49,950 nt of DNA from a virus. The stretch spans positions 1 through 49,950 of IMG/VR virus record IMGVR_UViG_3300042544_002488; one strand, written 5' to 3'. The notes under the pieces are model-generated. The model did no database searches. It had not been told where the DNA came from and was given only the letters and a program-made list of their open reading frames with translations. Positions 29,307 to 38,304 of the stretch are shown here, one piece after another; the stretch's first letter is position 1, and the number at the start of each line of letters is the position of its first letter. A program made the position numbers and the translations under genes.

Positions 29307-30041
29307 ATGGTTGAACTGCCTCCACAGGAAGAAATGGGAAAGCATCCCGAATCTCAAAAAGTGGAGAAACTCTCTAACGAAAGAGGTTTGGGGGCTGAAA
29401 CCAAAAAACCTGATGTAAATCTTGGTGAGGATATACTGTTTGTTCCTAATATCAATAAGGACAATCGGTATATCCTTACTGATTTACGGAAAGAATACCC
29501 TGAACTTGGCAGAATTGAAGAGTTCAAAATCCTAAAGACTTGGCAAATGTACTTTGTGTGGCTATACGCAAGCCCGTGTAGCGAATACGCAAAGACCGAA
29601 ATGGCTGAATCTTCAAGGCGTAACAGGTCAGTAAAACGGGCTATGTGGGATGTCAATAAAGACAGACTGCGTGATGGAATAAGCAATCAGGATTTCGACA
29701 ATTACCTAAGAGGTACCTTTTCTGAGGAAGTAAATACTGCTATCCGAAGAATGGAAATGTTCAATCCCAATGCCAGGTTCAAGGCAAGGTTGATGGCTGA
29801 AAAGATATTGGACGATTTTATGTATTTTCTCAATAGAAATCCAGAGGAAATTACAGATACCGATGAAAGAAAAAAGTATGTTGATATGTGCGTGAAGATT
29901 CACGAAGAGTTACCAGCAGTAATAAAAAATGTGGAGGAGGGATATGGTGTTCGTACAGTTTCTAAGAAGATTGAAATAGAGGGTATGAAAGGCAGAACAC
30001 TTATGGATATGGCACACGAAAGAGAAAAACAAGACAAATAA
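29307..30041 (+). CDS. Conserved-position structural/packaging protein, 244 aa
   Basis: Charged helical protein (FVWLYASPCSEYAKTEMAES, MEMFNPNARFKARLMAEKIL). Its position directly before the portal and the overlapping TAATG junction suggest a packaging or head-completion role. No family recognised. Confidence 0.6.
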   Translation: MVELPPQEEMGKHPESQKVEKLSNERGLGAETKKPDVNLGEDILFVPNINKDNRYILTDLRKEYPELGRIEEFKILKTWQMYFVWLYASPCSEYAKTEMAESSRRNRSVKRAMWDVNKDRLRDGISNQDFDNYLRGTFSEEVNTAIRRMEMFNPNARFKARLMAEKILDDFMYFLNRNPEEITDTDERKKYVDMCVKIHEELPAVIKNVEEGYGVRTVSKKIEIEGMKGRTLMDMAHEREKQDK

Positions 30042-32302
30042 TGGAATACTCAACTACATCTATAAGACCGAATAGGATTACCGGTATTGACGGCAAGAAA
30101 GGTGAGGATTATGATTTAGCTTGGGCAAACTATATTGTTAGCAGAATCTTTGATTGGAGGCTAACTTTTTTTAGAACAAAAACTGATACCAATTGGATGT
30201 TCCTTTTATCGAACTACCAAATGAAGTGGCAGTGGATGTTGGATGAAGATATTGATACATTCCTTAATGACGAAAGTGGACAGCCTAATGGCAGGGTTCG
30301 GTGGCAAGATAATATTATGGCACCTGTGCTTCGGCAGTATGTAGGTAATGCTATCAGAACAAGTTTCGAATACAGAGCAGAACCCCTAAGCGAGAGTATT
30401 CAGCAGAAACGAGATGAAGAAATGAGCAAAATGATGATTATTTCTCAAATTGCTCAGGAAATGGGAGGTATGTTCAAGGATATTCTTCAAGACCAATTCC
30501 CGATTGGAGAAGGACCAGAAGATGCTGAAAGACTATTTGATGGTTATTATTTCGATACCCTTACTCGTGATGTAAACAACTTGATTAAGGTTGTTGCTGA
30601 CAGGAATGATTTAAACGGCAAATTAAAGAAGTGGCTTACTAAGCAATTATGTGCTTCGGGGCTATGTGTTGCATTTAACAAGGAACATTTCGGGCACCAA
30701 GTATTTGAGGGTTTAGATAGCCGGTATTTCTTTTGGGATGTAAGTGCTCAAAAAGATGACCTAAGCGATTCTATGTATATGGGCCATAAAGCGTTTTTAG
30801 ACCCTACATACATATATGAGAAGTACCCTGATTTGACCTTACTCCAAAGGGAGGATATCGAGAAGATTGCAAGTTATCAGAACAATGGCGACCAATTCGA
30901 CAATGGTTTATGGACAGGCGACCAAACAGGTAGGGTAAGTACCTATTATGCTTTTTGGCGTGATATTGAGGAACACGAATACGGAGTGGTTAGCGATGAA
31001 ATGGAGAATGAGTTATTTGTCCGTATCAACTACGAAGGTGGGAAATACGAAGACAAAGACCTCATTGTTGCCACAGACGAAAAGTATAAAAAGATTCTCG
31101 GACAGGGTTCAGGGAAAAATCGTAAGAACAAAAAGAAGCGGAAATTCAATGCTGATGTAGTTCGGTATTGTGTATTCGTGTACGATATTTCAAGCAGTGC
31201 ATTTGGCGAAGACGATGATATGGCTCCAATTGTTTTGGAATCAGGAATTATGCCTTATCAGGAAACAACGAGTTTAGATCCAAGCAGTGCAAAATTCCCA
31301 TATAGCGTCCAAACTTTTGAGTATTGGAATGGAATGGTGGTTAGTCCGTTGGATTCTATGATTGACCCACAGCGAATGATTAACCGTTTTTGGTCAGCAC
31401 AGGAGCATCAAGTTAATAGGGCAGTTCCACCTGTTACATTAATTGACAGAGGTATTATTGACGAGGAGGAAGGTGAAGAAGGGCTTAGAAGGAATATCCG
31501 TAATGGCGACCCTGTATTGGTAAATGGCAAATTTGGGTTGAATAATGCTGTTGCGAATATACCTGGAACAAGGCTTGATGGATTTGAGTATTTAAGTGCA
31601 GCGATTGGTCAGGTAAAAAGTGCTGCATTGGCAATTACGGGTGTAAACGAGCAAATGCTTGGAACTGGTAGTTTAGAGTTGGTTAGAAATAATCAGGCAA
31701 TGATTAACAGAGGAACACTTATTCAGGAGGATTTCTACTTTAGTTTGGCTGATTGTATGAAGCAAATGTATCAGAGTATTGCTAATAGGGGTAGGAAGAT
31801 ATATGCTGATAGTCCACACACTTTGATAAATGCTGTTGGGGACGAAGGTGCTGAGAGAATAAGTTTTACGGCTGATGACCTATTGGCTGATTTCCGCATT
31901 AGTTTACAGCGTAGCGAACCCGAGAAGGAGTTGATTAACCAAGGTAATGTTGTTGCGATGCAGTTGTTGCAAATGGGTATGCTTGACGAGAATACTCTTA
32001 GCAAGGTACTTAATTTGTGTACTCCGGCAGAGGTTTATAGTGCTGCGAGAAGATACTTGAAAATGAAACAGGAGATTCTGCGTCAACAAGAGGAGGCAAT
32101 GGCAGCACAAGGACAGGCTATGGAGGCACAGGCACAAGAGCAACAGATAACTAATCAGATGCTACAATTAGAGCAAATGGAACGGGCTGATGCGAATATG
32201 GCTGAGAATAGGGATGCTAAGTTATTGGAAACAATGATGAAGTCAGAAGCTCAAATGGCAAGTCGGCAACAACCGAGGCAACAGAGTAATCAAGTAATGT
32301 AA
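30041..32302 (+). CDS. Portal protein
   Basis: 753-aa dodecameric connector that carries DNA into the capsid. Typical portal features: the N-terminal YQMKWQWMLDEDIDTFLNDE region, the clip/stem region, and the conserved segment ALAITGVNEQMLGTGSLELV, equivalent to the GVNxxxLG stretch of portals. The C-terminal ~100 residues are Gln/Ala/Met-rich coiled coil (EQQITNQMLQLEQMERAD), as in barrel-type portals. Size and position are right. Confidence 0.88.
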   Translation: MEYSTTSIRPNRITGIDGKKGEDYDLAWANYIVSRIFDWRLTFFRTKTDTNWMFLLSNYQMKWQWMLDEDIDTFLNDESGQPNGRVRWQDNIMAPVLRQYVGNAIRTSFEYRAEPLSESIQQKRDEEMSKMMIISQIAQEMGGMFKDILQDQFPIGEGPEDAERLFDGYYFDTLTRDVNNLIKVVADRNDLNGKLKKWLTKQLCASGLCVAFNKEHFGHQVFEGLDSRYFFWDVSAQKDDLSDSMYMGHKAFLDPTYIYEKYPDLTLLQREDIEKIASYQNNGDQFDNGLWTGDQTGRVSTYYAFWRDIEEHEYGVVSDEMENELFVRINYEGGKYEDKDLIVATDEKYKKILGQGSGKNRKNKKKRKFNADVVRYCVFVYDISSSAFGEDDDMAPIVLESGIMPYQETTSLDPSSAKFPYSVQTFEYWNGMVVSPLDSMIDPQRMINRFWSAQEHQVNRAVPPVTLIDRGIIDEEEGEEGLRRNIRNGDPVLVNGKFGLNNAVANIPGTRLDGFEYLSAAIGQVKSAALAITGVNEQMLGTGSLELVRNNQAMINRGTLIQEDFYFSLADCMKQMYQSIANRGRKIYADSPHTLINAVGDEGAERISFTADDLLADFRISLQRSEPEKELINQGNVVAMQLLQMGMLDENTLSKVLNLCTPAEVYSAARRYLKMKQEILRQQEEAMAAQGQAMEAQAQEQQITNQMLQLEQMERADANMAENRDAKLLETMMKSEAQMASRQQPRQQSNQVM

Positions 32303-32321
32303 CAATTTAAACTCCACATAT

Positions 32322-32468
32322 ATGATGATGCAACCAAAACCTGCTAAAAAAATGGCACCTGCCAAGAAAATGGCACCTGCCAAGAAAAGTTCTCCTGCTA
32401 AAAAAGCGGTTCCTGCGAAGGGTATGGCAACTGCAAAGAAAGCAATGATGAAGTACAAAAAGTATTAA
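32322..32468 (+). CDS. PAKK-repeat basic peptide, 48 aa
   Basis: Begins at triple ATG (32322-32330). The product is almost entirely Lys/Ala/Pro with PAKK or PAKx units repeated (AKKMAPAKKMAPAKKSSPAK...), as in the tails of histone H1-like and AlgP-type DNA-binding proteins. An 18-bp tandem repeat underlies two of the units. It sits between portal and scaffold and is followed by a strong terminator. DNA condensation or virion packaging is inference. Confidence 0.7.
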   Translation: MMMQPKPAKKMAPAKKMAPAKKSSPAKKAVPAKGMATAKKAMMKYKKY

Positions 32469-32496
32469 CTTTGCTTTTACACTTCAAACGAGAGAG

Positions 32497-32534
32497 TGTC
32501 CGAGGGAATCAGCATCCCTCGGACATTTGTTTTT
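32497..32534 (+). terminator. Strong intrinsic terminator
   Basis: TGTCCGAGGGA (32497-32507) pairs perfectly with TCCCTCGGACA (32515-32525), followed by TTTGTTTTT. Separates the portal transcript from the scaffold/capsid transcript. Confidence 0.92.
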
Positions 32535-32568
32535 ATTTCAATTGTATATTTTTCTGTCCGTACAATTT

Positions 32569-32600
32569 TTTGTACGATAATTAGGAATTTTATATCTTTG
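32569..32600 (+). promoter_or_regulatory. Predicted promoter for scaffold/capsid genes
   Basis: TTTG (32569-32572), 20-nt spacer, TATCTTTG (32593-32600), 20 bases before the ATG at 32621. Full consensus, directly after a strong terminator. Confidence 0.8.
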
Positions 32601-32620
32601 TCTAAAATAATGGACAAAGT

Positions 32621-33769
32621 ATGTCAGAACAACAAGCACTTTTAACCCCTGAACAAGAAGTAGAAATCAGGGAGGCAATGGAATTAGACCCCGTTCTAAA
32701 CCATTTATCACCGGTAGAATATGCCAAAGCAAAAGGTTATTTAACCGAAGTAGAGGATACTCCCAGACAACAAGCACCTGTTGAAACACCGGTAACTCCC
32801 GAAAATACCGAAACACCTGTAATCGAGGCTGAGGTAGAATTTGAGGAGGAACAGGATGAAGAAGAAGAAGTAAGCGTATTTCAAACCAAGAAAGGTACTA
32901 AAGTAAATTTCAAGGATGAAAGCGAAGCCAAAGGTTATATCAAGGACAAATTAGGAATTGATGTAAATACCCCTGCTGGATATGCAAAATTGGTTGAGGC
33001 TTTTAACAAGCAAAGAACCAATGCACAGAAGGCAACAGAACTCGAAAAATACAAGGAAGATATAGAAACAGCATTTGCCGAAATGCCTCCTGAAATCGTT
33101 AAGGCTATCGAAGCCTATAACAATGGCAGTGATTGGAAACAAGCAATTATGTCTGCTCCTGGATTGAAACTTGATTTTAATAAAGACTTGGAAAGTCAGG
33201 ACAGATGGGCATTAATCGAAGCCTATGCACCAGATGAATTGACTCAAGAGGAATTTGAAGATGATCCAAATTCTAAAGAGGTCTTACGCTTGTTAAGGGT
33301 TGCTGAAAAGGCTTTCCGACTTGACAAACAACAGAATGACCGGCAGGTTGCTGAGGCAAAGCGTGTTCAAACCGAAAGAGAAAAATCTTTCAAGAATTCC
33401 GCACTCAGTTCACTCGAACAGGTCAAGGCTGACTTCCCTGGTATTGACGACAAAGAGTTGAAGAAACTCGAAAAAGTCTTAACAGGTGGCAGTTTAGGTT
33501 CTGAGTTTTTCAACAAGGATGGTACTTATCGGGTAGATGCCGCCAAAAAACTTGCATTGATTCAGTATGCTCCCACAGAAATCGAAAGATTGAGCAAAAA
33601 ACTTACGAAGTTACAGCAGAAGAACAAAGAACTTTCTGACCAACTTGCAGGGGTTGTTAGCCGAGGGAGAGATACCGTTGCAGATGAAAAAGGTGGAGAT
33701 AGTTCTATGAAATCCAATGAGCAAAGCATAGTACCAGATTGGCTTCGAACTAACACTCACAAAATTTAA
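32621..33769 (+). CDS. Scaffold-like protein
   Basis: 382-aa acidic, mostly helical protein. It has a Glu-rich N-terminal stretch (EVEFEEEQDEEEEVS) and a long coiled coil (LIQYAPTEIERLSKKLTKLQ, QKNKELSDQLAGVV) and ends 14 bases before the capsid gene. Position and composition are those of phage scaffolding proteins that chaperone capsid assembly. No protease motif is seen. Confidence 0.72.
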   Translation: MSEQQALLTPEQEVEIREAMELDPVLNHLSPVEYAKAKGYLTEVEDTPRQQAPVETPVTPENTETPVIEAEVEFEEEQDEEEEVSVFQTKKGTKVNFKDESEAKGYIKDKLGIDVNTPAGYAKLVEAFNKQRTNAQKATELEKYKEDIETAFAEMPPEIVKAIEAYNNGSDWKQAIMSAPGLKLDFNKDLESQDRWALIEAYAPDELTQEEFEDDPNSKEVLRLLRVAEKAFRLDKQQNDRQVAEAKRVQTEREKSFKNSALSSLEQVKADFPGIDDKELKKLEKVLTGGSLGSEFFNKDGTYRVDAAKKLALIQYAPTEIERLSKKLTKLQQKNKELSDQLAGVVSRGRDTVADEKGGDSSMKSNEQSIVPDWLRTNTHKI

Positions 33770-33782
33770 TTCTTAAAAAGAA

Positions 33783-35024
33783 ATGGCAAGTACACAATAC
33801 ACCCCGCCTAATGCAGCGTATAATAATAACGCAGCAAACCCCCTTGGTTCCTTTTGGGGAGGTCTAACAGGCCAACAACAAGCAATCCTCGAAAGAGAGA
33901 TTTACACTTCGATTGTAGATTCTGCCCCACAGCAGTTTTACGATTTGAAATTACTTATGGACAAATCACCTATCACTAAGACAAGTGATGAACACGAGTG
34001 GTTTGAAGCTCCTTATGACCGTTATGGTCTTCCTGTAAATGCCGTAAGTGCAACTGTTACATGGCCAACTACTCAGAATGTAACCCTTGTTACTTCTGAC
34101 AATGTTACCTTGAACATGGTATTGACTTACCCTAACAACAAGCAAGGAACTGTAACTGCTAAAGCCGGTAATGTTATTACCGTTACTCCAATGCAGAACG
34201 ACAGCCTTCCTGGTATTGCAGCAGGTGATGTTCTTACCTTTGCTTCTCAAATCGAGGGTGATAGTGCTACCAACATCAGCAACTACTACCGTTTGAACCT
34301 TCAGCGTAAATACAATTACATTTATCTGTTAGCGATTGGTATGCGTTATGGTTTTGTTGAATTGTTGAAATACAAGTCAAACAACTACCTGCCTACTTTC
34401 CTTGCAGACGAGCGTGATAGAATGTTGAAAAACTTCCGTATCTCTATGTCCAACCAATTGTGGATGGGTAAAAAAGGTATGATGTTCTTGGCTGACGGAA
34501 CTCCCGTTAAAATGATGGGTGGTATCTTGAACGAAATGTTGGCTGCTGGTAGTCCGAACATTCAAACTCCTATTTCTTCTTTTGGAGATGCCGTTGAATC
34601 AGCGTTGCTGAACACAATGGGTGGTCCACTTGGAGAAGAGAAGTTCTTGTTTGCTACTCCTACTCGTATCCTTCAATTGTCTAAGCAGTTTAAGTCTGCC
34701 TTGACTCGTTACACTCCAAACGACATGGTTGCTAAATTGAACCTGAACATGATTGACATCGGTTCAGCAAAAGCAGTTTTAGTACCTAATTTGCGTTTTG
34801 AGGACAGAGCAAGTTTCCCTGCTGCATGGCAAAATTATGCCTTCGTATTGCAGAAAGAGAAAATCAAAACTGTTAAATTGTTAGGCTATGATGCTACTTG
34901 GACAATCAATCCTCGTAACAACGGTGGTCCATCTTTGAACAACTTCTATGAGTTCGGAATGAGTTCTTCTTTGGGCTTACAGTTTGAGGCTCCACAGTAT
35001 TCTTCATTGATTACAATTCAGTAA
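33783..35024 (+). CDS. Major capsid protein
   Basis: 413-aa protein right after the scaffold. N-terminal NNNAANPLGSFWGGLTGQQQ, then an extended-loop-like segment and the helix/strand mix of the HK97 fold (LNMIDIGSAKAVLVPNLRFE, WTINPRNNGGPSLNNFYEFG). Codon use is biased to frequent codons, as for an abundant product. Identification rests on position, length and expression signals, not on a recognised motif. Confidence 0.8.
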   Translation: MASTQYTPPNAAYNNNAANPLGSFWGGLTGQQQAILEREIYTSIVDSAPQQFYDLKLLMDKSPITKTSDEHEWFEAPYDRYGLPVNAVSATVTWPTTQNVTLVTSDNVTLNMVLTYPNNKQGTVTAKAGNVITVTPMQNDSLPGIAAGDVLTFASQIEGDSATNISNYYRLNLQRKYNYIYLLAIGMRYGFVELLKYKSNNYLPTFLADERDRMLKNFRISMSNQLWMGKKGMMFLADGTPVKMMGGILNEMLAAGSPNIQTPISSFGDAVESALLNTMGGPLGEEKFLFATPTRILQLSKQFKSALTRYTPNDMVAKLNLNMIDIGSAKAVLVPNLRFEDRASFPAAWQNYAFVLQKEKIKTVKLLGYDATWTINPRNNGGPSLNNFYEFGMSSSLGLQFEAPQYSSLITIQ

Positions 35025-35036
35025 TTTCTTTGTATC

Positions 35037-35084
35037 ATCGGTAAGGTTCAGGGAGGGCATTAAAATCCTCCCTGAATTTCCGAT
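35037..35084 (+). terminator. Long hairpin after capsid gene
   Basis: TTCAGGGAGG (35047-35056) pairs with CCTCCCTGAA (35067-35076); ATCGG (35037-35041) pairs with CCGAT (35080-35084). No T-tract follows, so it may act as an attenuator or mRNA stabiliser that keeps capsid message more abundant than downstream message. Confidence 0.7.
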
Positions 35085-35111
35085 ACAACTTATCACATTA
35101 CATAAATTAAA

Positions 35112-35996
35112 ATGGGACAGAACAATCAGCCGAAACACGGCACAAACGCTGGAAATAACAGCGATAAAAGCCAAGCAGAATTACCTTTGACAGAGAAGGA
35201 GATTCACGACAATTCATTTACAGGTCAAATCGTTATCAATGATAAAGATGGCAAACCTGTTACTATTACCCTCGAACAACTCCGACAGATTCAGGAAAGC
35301 CTTGGTCCGAGAGTTATTCAAGTTGCAGAACAACATAATCGTGTTGCAGAGAAAACTACTGAAAGTACCAATCCTGAGTTACAATATCGGGTTGAGGATT
35401 ACCTTGATGAACCCGTAGTATTCTTTTCTTTGCGTAGAGAGTTTATTGATTATGGTTGTTTCGACCACAAAACAGGACGATACCACATTCCTCCTTTTAG
35501 GGATGAAGGCAAGAATAAAAACGAGAACGGTGAATATCCGGTAAAGCCAATTCACTTCAGATTCTCCTATGCCGAGAAGGTTGCCAATTACAAATTAGGG
35601 GAGTTTAACGACATTCCTTTCTGTACTTATTTCTGTAAGAATCAGAAGGAGTTGGATTACTTGTTGAACCATCCGAAATTAGGAATTGAGTTCTTCCGTG
35701 CGAAAAATGAGATTACCACCACAGATACCATTCGTGGCAGAGCTTTAGCAGATGCAGCCAACGAGGTTGATGTATTGCGGAATGATAGCGTAATTGAGAG
35801 GTTGCAAAACTTAGGCAAGGAGGTATCTACCGATATGGGTCAGAATAGAAATCAGTTGATTGCTGTTTTGGCTGACGAAAGATTGAAGCAAGAAGATAAG
35901 ATTATGGCTAACAACGCAATGCTTAGTAGCGATGGAAAGCGTAAGGCTATCTTCGAAATGGGTTCTAACAAACCTGCGGTACACGAGAGAGTATAA
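35112..35996 (+). CDS. Hypothetical virion-block protein, 294 aa
   Basis: Polar, disordered N-terminus, then domains with VFFSLRREFIDYGCFDHKTG and PIHFRFSYAEKVANYKLGE. Soluble. Its position between capsid and connector genes suggests a head or neck role. Family not recognised. Confidence 0.6.
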   Translation: MGQNNQPKHGTNAGNNSDKSQAELPLTEKEIHDNSFTGQIVINDKDGKPVTITLEQLRQIQESLGPRVIQVAEQHNRVAEKTTESTNPELQYRVEDYLDEPVVFFSLRREFIDYGCFDHKTGRYHIPPFRDEGKNKNENGEYPVKPIHFRFSYAEKVANYKLGEFNDIPFCTYFCKNQKELDYLLNHPKLGIEFFRAKNEITTTDTIRGRALADAANEVDVLRNDSVIERLQNLGKEVSTDMGQNRNQLIAVLADERLKQEDKIMANNAMLSSDGKRKAIFEMGSNKPAVHERV

Positions 35997-36004
35997 ACTA
36001 AACT

Positions 36005-36880
36005 ATGATACAGGTACAGACCATTATAGACAGGATGAAGTCGGCTTTAGATGCTGAGGGTAGTGATTACTACAATTTCGGCAGGGATTTTAAGCCAGCA
36101 ATCAACTATGCTTTAGAGTGGTCTGTATCTGTTATTACTCCTTACCTTGGTCAAAAAAAGTTCTCCGAAGAACTATTTCGGGAATTGACTTTCAGTAAAA
36201 TTTGGCAGACAAGTGAGTACAGCAGGGTGAATATCAATCCGGCAGACCTGAACAATAGGGATATTTGGACAATTCTTGCTATTTACCCTAAGCCTTATGT
36301 AGTTGTTGAAAGTGCTTCTGATTTAATTCCTAATCTTCCAGGTACTTACTACAACGAGATTCAGCCTTATTTGAATCAGCAGGTTTTTAATGCACCTATT
36401 GTTACACAGGCTTGGAACGCCACAGGATTAACTACATTACTTCCACACGAAGGTACATTCAGACCTGAATTAAGTTTCCTTAGAAGTGATAAAAGTTGCC
36501 GTAGAGAGAACCTTGAAAGGTATGCAACTAATAAAGGAAACCCATTTGCACCGGGTAATATTTCCTACAATGACGATGTTACCGAATATGTTTATGTAAG
36601 TTACATTGATTATACTTCGGTTTATGGAGGTTACAAACTGACTATTCCCAGAGAATTAGAAATTGCACCCTATATTCCCAATGAATTAGTTGCTGTTTTC
36701 TACATTCATACTCCTGCTGAGGTAGTTTTAGCAACCGATACTATTCCATTTCCTGCAATTATGATGAATGTTTTAGTTTCTAAGGCATTGAATTATATCA
36801 GTATTAAGCAGAATAACGGCACGAATTTGAGGGGCACAACGGATCAAGAATTACTTTCATTACTTGGGGCAGTAGAGTAA
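36005..36880 (+). CDS. Putative head-tail connector protein
   Basis: 291-aa protein with an N-terminal helix IIDRMKSALDAEGSDYYNFG and a middle with NINPADLNNRDIWTILAIYP. Phage adaptor and head-completion proteins often begin with such a helix bundle that binds the portal. The C-terminal part has PFPAIMMNVLVSKALNYISI. Assignment is by layout. Confidence 0.55.
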   Translation: MIQVQTIIDRMKSALDAEGSDYYNFGRDFKPAINYALEWSVSVITPYLGQKKFSEELFRELTFSKIWQTSEYSRVNINPADLNNRDIWTILAIYPKPYVVVESASDLIPNLPGTYYNEIQPYLNQQVFNAPIVTQAWNATGLTTLLPHEGTFRPELSFLRSDKSCRRENLERYATNKGNPFAPGNISYNDDVTEYVYVSYIDYTSVYGGYKLTIPRELEIAPYIPNELVAVFYIHTPAEVVLATDTIPFPAIMMNVLVSKALNYISIKQNNGTNLRGTTDQELLSLLGAVE

Positions 36881-36886
36881 CAGATT

Positions 36887-37177
36887 ATGGCACAGAATCC
36901 AAAGCAAGGCATTTTGAAGCGTGTAGGCGTAAGTGGTTTTAACAAGCCTAAGCGTACACCAAGTCATCCAACCAAAAGCCATGTAGTTGTGGCGAAAGAA
37001 GGTGAAAAAGTAAAAACTGTTCGTTTTGGGCAACAAGGAGTAACAGGTGCTGGAAAGAACCCGAAAACTCCTGCTGAAAAAGCAAGAAAAAAGAGTTACT
37101 ATGCGAGGCATAATGCCCAAGACCCCAATCCAAGTAAATTATCTGCTCGGTACTGGTCGCACAAGGTCAAGTGGTGA
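36887..37177 (+). CDS. Basic virion-associated protein, 96 aa
   Basis: Lys/Arg-rich protein. The C-terminus KSYYARHNAQDPNPSKLSAR followed by YWSHKVKW is a conserved-looking signature found in small basic phage proteins of unknown role. Located between connector genes; it may bind nucleic acid within the virion. Confidence 0.6.
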   Translation: MAQNPKQGILKRVGVSGFNKPKRTPSHPTKSHVVVAKEGEKVKTVRFGQQGVTGAGKNPKTPAEKARKKSYYARHNAQDPNPSKLSARYWSHKVKW

Positions 37178-37192
37178 TAAAAAAAATCTTCT

Positions 37193-37200
37193 TATATTTG
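37193..37200 (+). promoter_or_regulatory. -7 promoter element before secreted paralogues
   Basis: TATATTTG (37193-37200) matches the TAnnTTTG box, 35 bases before the ATG at 37235. No TTTG is found at the right spacing, only GTGG-type bases, so this is a weaker candidate. Confidence 0.45.
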
Positions 37201-37234
37201 TATTCACAAAGTTCAACTAAAACATATTTCAAAC

Positions 37235-37714
37235 ATGAAAAAAATTCTTTTCCTCCTTTTGACAGCAGTGTTGCTGTTTGCCTGTGAGCCTTCTACGGCT
37301 ACTGCACAAAGAACAATTACCTATGAAGTTACCAATGGTTACTTTTTGGTAAAATCAGGAACAACTAAACTGGTAACTTTATCAGTATTAGACGCAAAAG
37401 TCGATACGGTTCAAAGACCTTTGACTTCTTATGATTATACAACTTTGCGATTCACCGGAAATGGTACATTTATAAATTTGCGATATTCTCCAACCAATGA
37501 TACTATTTCAGGTCGTACTGCGGTTCAGGCTCGCAATATTATGAATCAGACTATTAATGCTGCGAAAGGAAATTATCTTGGTGCATATAAGAAATCCGAG
37601 TTAATTGCCCCTGATACTGCTTTTACAGGTAATTACTACTACGATACCGACACTGCTACTTTTAGATTCAAGAGAGCAACAGGTGGGTTCCAAAGTATTC
37701 AACCTAAGTTTTAA
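37235..37714 (+). CDS. Predicted lipoprotein (secreted paralogue 1), 159 aa
   Basis: A basic MKK start is followed by a hydrophobic helix (ILFLLLTAVLLF) and a lipobox-like LLFAC at residues 13-17, predicting lipidation and export. The mature part is beta-rich and ends with KRATGGFQSIQPKF. The C-terminal half (GNYLGAYKK, PDTAFTGNYYYDTDTATFRF) matches the next gene closely. Not expected for an inner virion part; a moron-type surface protein is possible. Confidence 0.7.
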   Translation: MKKILFLLLTAVLLFACEPSTATAQRTITYEVTNGYFLVKSGTTKLVTLSVLDAKVDTVQRPLTSYDYTTLRFTGNGTFINLRYSPTNDTISGRTAVQARNIMNQTINAAKGNYLGAYKKSELIAPDTAFTGNYYYDTDTATFRFKRATGGFQSIQPKF

Positions 37715-37724
37715 TTAACCAACC

Positions 37725-38204
37725 ATGAAAAAACTTCTGTTTTTATCAATATTGCTTGTTTGCGTAGTTTCTGCGAAGGCACAGTCGTATAACATTCTTA
37801 GTTGGGAGTTCAAAAACGACATAATGTTGTTGAAGAGAAGTGGGAATAACCGAGTGTTTTTCAAAAGCAACATAATGAACACTTATTTTGGGCCTTGTTA
37901 CTTAACTTCTATATGTGTATATAATGATAGGGCTTTAACCAATTTGTCATATGCGAGAATTGACTATTCTCCACTAAATCCTAACAGGGATACTATAATC
38001 GGATACACAAGAGACCAAGCTATTGACTTGTTAAATCAATCTGTAAATGCCAAAAAAGGTAACTATTTGGGTAATTATCAGAAAATAGGATTATTTGTTC
38101 CTGACACCTCAACAGTTGGTTATTACTACTATGATAAAGACAGTGCATTGTTCAGAGTAAGGACAGAAGCATCTGGCTGGCAGAGTTTACAGCCTAAGAA
38201 TTAA
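37725..38204 (+). CDS. Predicted secreted protein (paralogue 2), 159 aa
   Basis: Type I signal peptide: MKKLLFLSILLVCVVSAKAQ, cleavage likely after AKA (residue 19). The mature domain shares GNYLGNYQK, PDTSTVGYYYYDKDSALFRV and SGWQSLQPKN with the upstream paralogue, so the two arose by duplication, but this one lacks the lipobox. Ends before an intrinsic terminator. Confidence 0.7.
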   Translation: MKKLLFLSILLVCVVSAKAQSYNILSWEFKNDIMLLKRSGNNRVFFKSNIMNTYFGPCYLTSICVYNDRALTNLSYARIDYSPLNPNRDTIIGYTRDQAIDLLNQSVNAKKGNYLGNYQKIGLFVPDTSTVGYYYYDKDSALFRVRTEASGWQSLQPKN

Positions 38205-38229
38205 GGGTTAATTAGCGTTGCCTTTTGAC

Positions 38230-38265
38230 AGAGCCCGGAGGATTGATGACCTTCGGGCTTTTTTT
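38230..38265 (+). terminator. Intrinsic terminator after secreted paralogues
   Basis: AGCCCG (38232-38237) pairs with CGGGCT (38254-38259), with an inner AGG/CCT extension, followed by TTTTTTT. It isolates the two secreted genes as a unit. Confidence 0.9.
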
Positions 38266-38266
38266 A

Positions 38267-38300
38267 TTTGTCCTATTTAATATACAATTTCGTATCTTTG
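38267..38300 (+). promoter_or_regulatory. Predicted promoter for tail genes
   Basis: TTTG (38267-38270), 22-nt spacer, TATCTTTG (38293-38300), 5 bases before the ATG at 38305. The short leader would be nearly leaderless; a slightly later start is possible. Confidence 0.65.
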
Positions 38301-38304
38301 GGGT

